Made by a program: the position numbers and the translations under genes. Below the pieces are notes generated by a model. The model saw only the letters and a program-made list of their open reading frames with translations. It did not search any database and was not told the DNA's origin. Below are positions 27,559 through 45,215 of a stretch of DNA of 64,000 bases, piece by piece. The stretch's first letter is position 1. Every line of letters starts with the position of its first letter. The DNA is taken from contig NC_135221.1 of assembly GCF_052324685.1 (NCBI RefSeq), positions 302,501-366,500 of the forward strand, given 5' to 3'. The DNA comes from Brachyhypopomus gauderio. Taxonomy: Eukaryota; Chordata; Actinopteri; Gymnotiformes; Hypopomidae.

Positions 27559-28518
27559 ATGCTGTCTGAAGGAAGCTCGTTCCTGAAGGGGATGTTCTTG
27601 GGAGGCGTCTTTTGCCTGATATTGTCTCTTCTTGGGACCTTCAGTCCTGGGATTCAGTCTGAGACAGACGAGCACCACCACCACCACCACCATCTCAAAC
27701 CGCTTAGCAGAGAGGAGCTGCAAAAGCTAACAGTGACACAGATGTCTAAACTCACCCAGCAGGTGCGCGTGTATTGCATCATCATGGTTACTCCCAAGAT
27801 CCTGGTTCACTGGGCAACAGCTAACGACACTTGGAGCAAACACTGCGATAAGTCGGCCTTCTACACCTCGGAGTCCTCAAAAGCCCTGGAAGCCATAGAT
27901 CTGATGGAGAAAGACGAGTGGACCAGGCTGCGTAAAGCCATCACACACGCGTATGAGAACGCAGGAGGTCTTCGCTGGTTCTTTGTGGCGCGACCCACCA
28001 CTTTTGCGATTATCGAGAACCTCAAATACCTGGTACTTGTGAAAGATCCCAGTCAGCCCTTTTATATTGGACATGTGCAGAAATCTGGGGAGTTGGAATA
28101 CGTGGAGTATGAGAGCGGCATCGTCCTCAGCCACGAGGCCGTGCGGAGACTCGTGGAGGTGTTTAAAGACCAGAGCAGGTGCCCGGAGCGTGGGCATACG
28201 CTGTGGACGCTGAGTGAGGAGAAGCAGCTGGCCACGTGTCTGAAATACAGCGGCGTGTTCGCCGAGAACGGAGAGGACGAGAAGGGCAAAGAGCTGTTCA
28301 ACAAAAAGAGTGTGCACACACTCATCTCCGACAGCGTGAACCAGAACCCCAGTGACGTGGTGGAGGCCTGCTGCTCCGACATGGCCATCACCTTCACCGG
28401 CATGTCACCCAGCCAGATACAGGTCATGATGTTTGGGGTTTACAGGCTACGTCCGTATGGACACGACTTCCATGATTCCTTGACATTTTTACCTCCAAAG
28501 GACTCAGACAATGACTAA
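27559..28518 (+). CDS. C1GALT1C1: C1GALT1C1 (COSMC), core-1 synthase chaperone
   Basis: ER membrane chaperone required for folding of C1GALT1 (T-synthase), which makes the core-1 O-glycan. One coding exon, 319 aa against 318 in human. The start MLSEGSSFLKGMFLGGVFCL gives a short cytosolic tail and a signal-anchor helix at about residues 9-30. A His-rich stem follows (seven consecutive His, human has a similar block). Conserved blocks in order are RVYCIIMVTPK, WSKHCDKSAFY, WFFVARPTTFAIIENLKYL, KDPSQPFYIGH, EKQLATCLKYSGVFAENGED, VEACCSDMAITF and the tail FLPPKDSDND. The acceptor TGTTTTCTAG ends at 27544, 14 bases before the ATG, so the gene has a 5'-UTR intron. The neighbour MCTS1 is convergent, as in human. 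Candidate poly(A) signals AATAAA lie at 28764-28769 and 29149-29154. Confidence 0.97.
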   Translation: MLSEGSSFLKGMFLGGVFCLILSLLGTFSPGIQSETDEHHHHHHHLKPLSREELQKLTVTQMSKLTQQVRVYCIIMVTPKILVHWATANDTWSKHCDKSAFYTSESSKALEAIDLMEKDEWTRLRKAITHAYENAGGLRWFFVARPTTFAIIENLKYLVLVKDPSQPFYIGHVQKSGELEYVEYESGIVLSHEAVRRLVEVFKDQSRCPERGHTLWTLSEEKQLATCLKYSGVFAENGEDEKGKELFNKKSVHTLISDSVNQNPSDVVEACCSDMAITFTGMSPSQIQVMMFGVYRLRPYGHDFHDSLTFLPPKDSDND

Positions 28519-29587
28519 CGCCTGTAAGTGAGGCCATCAATGCATCATGTTGTGCACTAATAATTTATACTTTGCTCTATGTGAGCATTGATGTTTGTAA
28601 TGGGTCCAGTGTGGGACTTTGAGGTCCAGATTAACAGGCTTTATTTAGAAATGTGTCTGTATCAATGTTTTGGGGTTTTTTGTTTTTTTTACTACATCAA
28701 ACTGGATACAAAATCTGTGGGGTGTATTAATATTTTAATAGCAGAGGATTGGTCTGATCCCAAAATAAAAAATCCAGCTATTAACCCAGATACCTATTAG
28801 GATTATATTAATGAAGTGTTGCACACTGACAGGTGTGTGCCACTCAGTTTAACTGTACATCACACCATTCCACAACCATAAAGTCTGAATTCACTGTTAC
28901 ATGAGTACATAATTGGAATTTAAATTATTTTTAATCTTTTAATTTATTTTTGTTGGTGTTTGTGATGTCTGCTTTACCCATTACACACTGAAATTCCATT
29001 TTATATGAATGTAGTTGGGAGTAGGGTTACTTCTGAATGCAAGTAAAGATGTTGGATCATTGGGTAACTAGTGCTTTTTGAAAAATTGGATGCAATTGAT
29101 GATTTGTTTATAATATACAATTTCAATACACACAAATGTGATTTGCCTAATAAAATGGTATCTTGCTAAACCGAGCTAGGTTTAAGTTCTAATGTTTTAC
29201 ATTAAGCATGTGATTCTCATAGGCTCCTAGCCTAAAAAACACTGTAAAATTATTATAGGCATAACAAGGTTTGCAGAACACACCTTCCTAGTTGACAGTG
29301 TCAATATTTTATATAAATTACAGTTTGGGATTTGCAGTTCAGAAGTGTTTTGTGAGTTTTGGTTTATCCCTTGCAAAGATGAATTTAAAATTACAAAGCA
29401 TATTCATACATTTATTAATGAAATAAGCTTATACCCAGAGTATTGAAATCGGAATGTGTGTCTGGGTGTTTCCTTTCTTGACAGTTCAGCTGCTGGAGAA
29501 ACAAGTTCTGCGTGGCACATTTTGTTAATGCAATGTTACATCCTGGTATGACTTCACAGAAAAGTTACAAATGACATGACTGCAGGT

Positions 29588-29593
29588 TTTATT
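29588..29593 (-). terminator. MCTS1 poly(A) signal AATAAA
   Basis: Plus-strand TTTATT at 29588-29593 reads AATAAA on the MCTS1 strand, 125 bases after the stop codon, implying a short 3' UTR. Confidence 0.6.
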
Positions 29594-29717
29594 TGTGCAT
29601 CAGTGTGGGGTGGACAGACTTTCAGCATGGTGTGCAGTAGAGTCCAGTGATGTACAGCAGAGAGGCAGACTGGTGATGGCAGTTCACAACGCCCATCACA
29701 CCCACGCCTCTGCATTA

Positions 29718-32700
29718 TTACTTATACGTCTTCATGTGCCAGAGCCCGTCGTTGAGATAATGAATGTTCTCGATCCCGATCCCCTTGTTGACCTTTTCTC
29801 TGTTCGGGACAGAGTTCAGGACAGTTCAGGACAGTGGGGTAAAACTGAGCCAATTATAAATATCAACAATAAAGTCACTGACAATCAATAATACATATGT
29901 GTTCTCTCTCCCGTCAGAAGTGTCGGTGTTAATGGGTAACGGTACTCACATGTTTTCTGCAGTCATCTTCATGACTCCCACAGAGAGAGCGTGCTGTTTA
30001 CCTTCAGCCATTATGGCCTGACAGCCAGTCAAGGACAAAATTCACTTCTGCTTTAAACCAGAGTATTCATCTCTCATATACTCACTATAATACCCCATAC
30101 CAAATAATACATTATACCAAATTACAAATATACCCACATACAGTCACTCAGAGGATACAACTACTGTGTCTACACCAGCAGGGTAGAGTTTTGCTCCTGG
30201 TGACGTCAGTCCTGGGCACATAATATTGGCTCCACTAAGAACAAACTTGATCGCTCCTTTATCAACTTGTTGGTGTGGAAGAATGAATGGATCTGTGAAA
30301 CACGAGGTATTCATCAAGCATTCATCAGCTCACAAATAAACGTTCTCCATTGCAAGTTTTAATGAATGTATCAGAAATCTTGGATACTGGCGTCTTGGAA
30401 CAGACAGCTGTTGCTGAAAAGGTCCTGTTCAGTATAGCTGTACTTAAAGGTTCTGCACTTCACTAACCAAAATGTTATAGTTTAATGTGTCTTTATTTTT
30501 GCACCAAAGCACAGCTATAAGGTTCATTTCATGTAATTATTTCATTCACCTAAACCTAAAATGTACTATAATAATGGCACCTTGGTCTGGGAACATTTTA
30601 AAATGGCAATAATCCTCAGTCTTCTATTGCAAATCCAGTAATAAGCGTAAAGATCTATCCATTCATTTTAGCTGTGCTGTAGATAGAACTTCTGCCTTTA
30701 GGTGGTTGTCAGTACTCACATTTATGTAGGAGTCTGAGGGTGGGGTAGAAGGTGCCTTCTCTCTGCTTGAAGAACAGCAGCTCCCCATTTACCGTCAGAA
30801 TTTCAATATGTTCATGACTGCAACAGCAAAGAAACATCAACCTGTAGAGTCCAACTAGGAACGCAGGGCCCCGTTCACACACGCAGAAATAGTGTTGAGA
30901 TCGTCTTCAATGAGAGGGTTCAGTGTAATACTCTACAGTGCTATTGGGGAATCTGGTGCAGGTTAAGTAGTATTACACGTGCAGTCCAGAGAGGTACTGC
31001 AGTGTGCTGTGGTTAAAGATGCAAACACAGAAAAAGTTGCAGAGTAATACACAAGGTTTCTAGAAAAAGGAACCCTGATTCTGATAGAGGTCTCAACAGT
31101 GTTGATAAAGACTCTCTGTCCCAACCACCCGTTTATCTGTACATCATGTGTGCTACACCAACGTGTATGCGTTTCCCTGTATCCAGATATTACTGTGTTT
31201 TGTAATTTATACCATCTCACGATTTTCACAGGATCCTTCTTGGGCATGATTTGATTGAGCCATGGATCAATGTCTGGAAACTGCTCTAATAGTTGATTTT
31301 TAATGCCTTTGATTACGGACGTCTTCAGCTGAATGCAGTTTGAAACATTTTCCTTTTCATCAAATCTGTAACAGCAAAAACAACAGGAAGTCAGAAAATA
31401 ATCAATTTATATTCGGATATATTTACTTCAGCTAGTCTTGAAACTAAATGTGTAGTTTTGAAGTTACGTTTGTTGTTGAACACAAAGCTTTAACTGCAAA
31501 ACAACATCCAACAATTATAAAGAGAAGACGTCGAACTGACCATTACCAGTTCAATATCCTACCATGTTGGTACAAATGTAAAACAAGTCAACACACGTCT
31601 GGCTTTACAACTTGCAGAATTAAAGTTCTTAAGTAGTCATAACTCATTAACTCAACGTGCAAAACAAATATAATCTCTTCAGCAAGGTCATCGACCTGGA
31701 CCATAGTGAACCAGAATAACGACGTGGAAGATGATGGTAGACCCTAAAACAGGGGTGGCCAACCCGTCATAGACCAAGAGCCACTTTTCTTACTGTGTTA
31801 CGGCAAAGAGCCACATCGTACATGGGCGAGTGTAATCTGTTGAGCGGGGGGGGGGGGGGGGGGGGGAGTGTATATTATTAGCTGTGAAGACAGTCAAATG
31901 CGTGTTTTCCACTACGCCGGTTTTAAAAGTATTAGCGGCTCGCTAGGCTTGTAAACTAACCGCGCACCACAAAAATGTAGCAGTGTGTCGCCCCGTTTGT
32001 GCAGGTGAGCCCGCGGACCGGCTGGGGAGCCGCATGAAACCAGGCAAAGAGCCGCATGCGGCTCGCGAGCCGCGGGTTGGCCACCCCTGCCCTAAAAACT
32101 AAAGCTAATCCAGCTAGTTAAGGACAGTTAGAGGCAGTTAAAGAGAATCAAAGACATTTAAAGACAGAGAGAGTCAAAGACAGTCAGAGAGAGTCAGAGA
32201 CAGTCAAAGACAGTCAGAGAGAGTCAAAGACAGTCAGAGAGAGTCAAAGACAGTCAGAGAGAGTCAAAGACAGTCAGAGAGAGTCAAAGACAGTCAGAGA
32301 GAGTCAAAGACAGTCAGAGAGAGTCAGAGAGAGTCAGAGAGAGTCAAAGACAGTCAGAGAGAGTCAAAGACAGTCAGAGAGAGTCAAAGACAGTCAGAGA
32401 GAGTCAAAGACAGTCAGAGAGAGTCAAAGACAGTCAGAGAGAGTCAAAGACAGTCAGAGAGAGTCAAAGACAGTCAGAGAGAGTCAAAGACAGTTAAAGA
32501 CAGTTAGAGAGAGTCGAAGACAGTTAAAGACAGTTAGAGAGAGTCAAAGACAGTTAAAGACAGTTAGAGAGAGTCAAAGACAGTCCCAGTGGCCCTGGTT
32601 GGTAACCAGTGAACTAGCTCTGGTCCCAGTTAGTGGCCAACTAGCGTGCTAGCTGAATACTGTTAGATAAAATGACATTTTCGGAATAACTCAACACTCT

Positions 32701-32846
32701 CCACGCCATCGGCACAGACGTTGAACCCAAACACTTCACACACTCACACACACACACACAATAATCCAGACACCCGACCATTACGGGCACGGCCGCTGTT
32801 ATCCACCATAGCCAACAGACCCGACCCAGACTTACTTTTTAAACAT
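29718..32846 (-). CDS. MCTS1: MCTS1 translation re-initiation factor
   Basis: Cytosolic partner of DENR that ejects tRNA from post-termination 40S subunits and promotes re-initiation. Six coding exons in order: 32836-32846, 31213-31365, 30720-30817, 30159-30292, 29950-30017 and 29718-29799. The total is 546 nt, 181 aa, identical to human length. The first coding exon holds only MFK plus two bases. Recognised blocks are [20 protein letters not shown], the exon 2 end [28 protein letters not shown] and then the PUA domain (about residues 92-171) with [20 protein letters not shown] and [16 protein letters not shown]. The C-terminus is [12 protein letters not shown]. The intron between 30159 and 30017 looks U12-type (donor GTATCCTCT, branch TCCTTGAC). 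One intron contains a hAT MITE and intron 1 contains a 20-bp minisatellite. Confidence 0.97.
31750..32089. mobile_element. hAT-family MITE with 8-bp target duplication
   Basis: Terminal inverted repeats CAGGGGTGGCCAACCCG and CGGGTTGGCCACCCCTG are flanked by identical 8-base duplications CCCTAAAA (31742-31749 and 32090-32097). Its 340 bases have no coding capacity and contain a G homopolymer of about 22 bases (31845-31866). It lies in MCTS1 intron 1. The perfect duplication suggests a fairly recent insertion. Confidence 0.93.
32150..32585. repeat. 20-bp minisatellite (AGTCAGAGAGAGTCAAAGAC)
   Basis: About 20 tandem units alternating AGTCAGAGAG and AGTCAAAGAC, with TTAAAGACAG variants at the right end. 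It lies in MCTS1 intron 1, adjoining the MITE. Confidence 0.95.
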
Positions 32847-33896
32847 GCTTGCTGCCCGTGTTTCTATCTGCGTGTTTCGTCGTAAGTTCGAGGTGTTTAG
32901 TTCTAATGTAATGAAGAGAAACACAATTCAGCGGCCACGCCGTGATCCTGCGGAGCGCTTCAACAGCGTATGACGGGTTTGCGACAGTGTTCAGCGCTTT
33001 ACGGCATACAGGAAACCACAGCAACGCGCCCTGCCCAGTGTCGCCTTCCTGTGACGTGTGAACGCTGCGACACTGGCGCACGCCCGCAGGAGTGGGCAGA
33101 CATGAAGTTCACAACACAAACGCTGCACGTCCAGTCTACTGTCTCCAACTGTGGACGCTTCTAGAAGTGTCACTAATGGACTGGGTGGTTTAAAGCTCGG
33201 CGATATTAAACCCATAATATACAAATGAAAGGTGTACATACATAGACAATTGGCTGAACGCAGTTAGTATGTTATATTTCTTCTCCAAAGCACAACTGAT
33301 CCTGCAGACTAGTAACACAAATTATGAGACTTCTGTTCTGAGTTTTCTTCCTATAAATGTTCTCCAAATTTAACATTTGCATATGTTAAATGATAGAGGA
33401 CTTTGCTGATGGTATTAAGTCTTAATTCCTCTAGAGGTGTACAATTTCATGTAAAACAAGGCAGAAAAAGAAAACTGAAATGGCAAAAGAAAGTAATCAT
33501 GGAAACATAGTTGTTTAATTTGAACAAATAAAACAAACAAACTCTTTCAGACACTGGACAACTGTTCATTTAAGTATGATTTATCCAAACACTTGTCACA
33601 CAACTCTTATTAATCCAATGGTGCCATGGAGGAGGATCTCAGTGTGATATGTGCCTTGCTCAGAAGGTCCGGGATATACAAACTTGGAGACACTAAAATA
33701 CTGTGCTTCTTAAAGATACTACTGGACCTCCAGAGAAAAGGGTCCATGTGTATTGACTTCAATGCAGTTCACTGCATTAAACCTAATGGGCCAGTTTTAC
33801 AGACACAGGTCACTTAACAATGTTTTCAACAGAGAAATTACAAATAGCGCCATCCTGGCCAACCTTTGGCTTAGTCTGTGGCCATAAGACCAGCCT

Positions 33897-33935
<39 letters not shown>

Positions 33936-34231
33936 CAAACAAAAACATGAAATGAAAAAGTAGATGCTATGACATACAGGTTAGTGTTTAGCAGCACACA
34001 TTTATCCCACCACAAAAAAGGGCATTTTTTAAATCTTTTGGCACAATTTTAATTTTTCCAATTTTGGCTTCAGTTGTTCAATGTTTCAGAATAAACCTTT
34101 CATTTCAAAATAACCTTTGACCACAACTGTGCTCCTGTGTGTATGTCACATTAAAATGAGTCAAGTGAAATCTTATTTTCAAATGTTATGCACTCATGTC
34201 TAATACAACACTGACTGAACAAATGTCTCCT
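32847..34231. other. Intergenic interval MCTS1 promoter to CUL4B 3' end
   Basis: The first few hundred bases are CpG-containing and should hold the MCTS1 promoter. Beyond that the sequence is AT-rich with a (CA)n run at 33902-33934. No coding exon recognised. Confidence 0.45.
33902..33934. repeat. (CA)n microsatellite
   Basis: Pure CA run in the MCTS1-CUL4B interval. Confidence 0.93.
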
Positions 34232-34237
34232 TTTATT
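34232..34237 (-). terminator. Candidate CUL4B poly(A) signal
   Basis: Plus-strand TTTATT reads AATAAA on the CUL4B strand, 466 bases beyond the stop. It is the best canonical hexamer I see there; other sites are possible. Confidence 0.4.
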
Positions 34238-34702
34238 AGTAATCTTTTTCCATATTTCCCCACAAGTGATAAGTACATGTTGCACAGGATACACAGTGAA
34301 TTAAAAGAAAATGTGACTTAAAAATAAACAGAGAAGGATGCAATAAACAAATGTATTTAGACCCAATTCTGAAAATAAATACAGGTTGCATTTCAGTACA
34401 TAAAGGAAAGTGTGTCTGGGATTGTCCAATTTTAAATGACTTGGTCTGAAACTGAACAATGTATGTGTTTGTTTAATGGACATGCGGTCCAGTGAAAAAC
34501 AGCCCTGACCAGCCCTGGTGGTGGAGTGAGCACTCAGTAGCCGGGCGCTGGTTCATGAGGCTAATGTGAACATCAACTGGAGAAAAGGATTTTATCCCTC
34601 ATGTTCACTGAGAACAGCCTCCATCTTTCTTGTTATTCTCCACTTTCCTTCCAAATGTCTTTCTGTCTTTCTATCTTTCTCTCTCTCTCTCTCTCCCTCT
34701 CT

Positions 34703-42582
<7,880 letters not shown>

Positions 42583-42629
42583 CAATAAACAAATACTGAA
42601 TCAGATGATCCACGAGTGCTGCGCGCCTG

Positions 42630-42780
42630 GCGGTGCCGTCGGTGTGTGTGTCCCGTGTGATGGGTCTCCAGAAGTATTGGGACAGCTCCGAGGCCGTGTG
42701 CGTGGTCTCCAGAAGTATTGGGACAGTTCCGTGGCCGTGTGCGTGGTCTCCAGAAGTATTGGGACAGTTCCGAGCGTGTT
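42630..42780. repeat. ~46-bp tandem repeat upstream of CUL4B
   Basis: Three copies of a unit containing GGTCTCCAGAAGTATTGGGA then CAGTTCCG and CCGTGTGCGT, directly upstream of the first CUL4B coding exon. Confidence 0.88.
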
Positions 42781-42789
42781 TATGGAGAC

Positions 42790-45100
42790 ACAGACACCAG
42801 ACCGGACCCGCTCGGACCCGCTCGCTCCTCTCACTGCTGACAGAGGAAAGATGGTTGATTACTGCTTCCTCCCGGACACCGCCGCTCCTCAACTCGATTA
42901 AAATTCAGCCGCTTGTTCCAAAAAGGCGACTTGTGCACTTTGTGTGAGGTTTTCACTCCGTTTTGAGAGGTGTGTTGCCGCGTAAGCGCCGCGATATGGA
43001 CGCGGACGAACAGTTGTGGTAAAGTTTGCGGGGGGACACGGTGACCTACCGGAAGTACTTCACACTGGTGTGGTTAGCCTGTTAGCTTAGCCACTGAAAT
43101 ATCAGCATGGTTCCTTCTGATCAAGGCCCTGGAGTGGCATTATCACCAGGGGGCGCACTAAACTTTTATAAAAGGGATTTAAAAATCGCATTAAAAATGA
43201 TGTGAACTAAATATAAAATTAAAAAAACGAAGCTTACTCAATTAATGTTTAACTATTTTAAAATAAAAATATTAACTGATGCCTAATACAAAGTTAAGGG
43301 AGTATTTTGTGGTATTCAGTGGTCTCCATCTTCAGCGATCTGTTACTTCATTCAGAACATATGTCCCTTCATCTTTGAATATCATGTATGAGGCAACACT
43401 CATTCATTTATAGCTTGTTCCCTGTTTATTTTGCACTTTCCCTACCCCCCACATCCAGTCTGACTGTCTCCACTGTACCTTCTTACCAGATAAGAACACC
43501 AATCATACATCTGTTTGATTATTCTTACCAGTTGTCTAAATACACATCTTCTTCGGTCTGTATTTGACTAGAACTCCTCTGAGGTTCTCTGAGGGCTGTT
43601 TGTGAACTCTGATGGCTATGATCTACGCCTAGAGACGATTTCAAAGCCTAACAGAAATAATTTGCATTTGATTTTAAACTATTGTACAAGGAACAAACAA
43701 AACATTATTGTAATCTACCTACAGAAATTAGCATAGATAACATATTGCTCATTATGTTTATTACATTCAATCAAATTGACAATCATTGAATTGATAATTG
43801 TTGTAAATTGAAAGAATACTGTTTAAAATCGCTTTGGAACTTTGCATCATACTGTCTGGAGGTTCTATGATTATTAAGTTTATCTGGAAATTAAATTGCT
43901 ACTTTTGATAAATATATACAATGCTTTGAAATTGAGGTCTATTTCCTCTTTTCATTCTCTGGAAGTTCAAATAATACATTCCAGTTATTTTCATAAAATG
44001 TTTATTTAGTTTCCTTTACAATTTATAACTCTTTCTCTAACTGAATATAACTAGATTTAAGCATGTGGACATTTCATTTTATAAACATGACAATATATCT
44101 ACTGTAATTGCAGGAACCTTAAATGCATACAGAGGAAAGTTAGATATTTCAAATAGTTGCACCATGAAATTTGTCTTTGTTATTGTTGGGGGGGGGGGGG
44201 GTCTCAAATTTAATTTGGCAGTTATATGATGGGATGAGGGATTTCACAAACATCAACCAAATGAGAAAAGATGTCAAGACTCCAGCAGAGTGGACACTGT
44301 ACCATACTGTAGTGATAAAGAAGGAGATGAGATGTTAGCAGCCAGACCTGTAAGTTGTGAAGTGGGGCCTCCGTGTATCTGACTGCAGATCAGAATCTAG
44401 AGGACAACTCAGTCTCTTTGTCATATTCATCAGACTTCCTGAACAGTCGTTACAGTGGTGTAAGGTGCATTATACTGCTGAAAGAGGCCATTGCCATGAG
44501 GGAATACTGTTGCCTTAAAGGGCTGTCCTGGCCTGCAGCAGTCGGGTGGTAAGTGTCCAACACTGAAGCGTTAACTGCTGTAAACCCATACCACTCTAAA
44601 CTGGACTTCCCACACGTACTGTGGCCTGACTTGTCAATACAAGAATGCATCTTTGCATGTTTGTAAAAACTTTATATTATCCTGTAAATAAGAGCTTGTT
44701 TTCAAGATTTTGCACAAACCTGCACATATACACATTCACATATATGTATTTCTCTCATCTGGCCCTTCTTAAATCTACTCTGCTATCTTTGTTCTATGTT
44801 TTTTATGTATTATTTTTATTTTTACTTAGTTAAATACCATATTTCTATTTTAAATATATGGCACCTAGTCCTGTCTGTGTAATTGTCTTGTTAGTATGCT
44901 GTATGCTGTGCATTTGTGGAATCACCAAACCGATGTGTGCGTCCTTGTGTGTGTAACCAACTGTGTTAATTAAATTAAATGAGTCTCGTTTCGTTTCTGC
45001 ACTTTCATTGATGCACTAAATGCGAGGCTGTAAGTTAATGAGAGTCTAATTGAATGTTCAGGCAGGTCCAGCTGTAAGGGGTTAACCCCACACCGGGCCA
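42790..45100. other. CUL4B-LAMP2 intergenic region
   Basis: 42790-43080 is CpG-rich and probably the CUL4B promoter/5' UTR. From about 43100 to 45000 the DNA is AT-rich with a G homopolymer at 44189-44201 and no recognised coding or RNA gene. It separates two divergently transcribed genes. Confidence 0.45.
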
Positions 45101-45103
45101 GCG

Positions 45104-45113
45104 GTCATATGAC
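45104..45113. promoter_or_regulatory. Palindrome GTCATATGAC upstream of LAMP2 (CLEAR-like variant)
   Basis: Perfect 10-base palindrome 103 bases before the LAMP2 ATG. It differs from the TFEB/CLEAR element GTCACGTGAC only in the central CG to TA. LAMP2 is a known lysosomal-network gene in mammals. Whether this degenerate form binds is not known. A TTTATAAC sequence follows at about 45139. Confidence 0.3.
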
Positions 45114-45215
45114 TTCCGATCAGCTGCTGGTTATCGGGCTTTATAACGCCGCAGGACCCGCTCACACACACTCGTCTCCTCCTTCTGTCGGCAGCCTGGT
45201 GACGGTACCGCCAAC

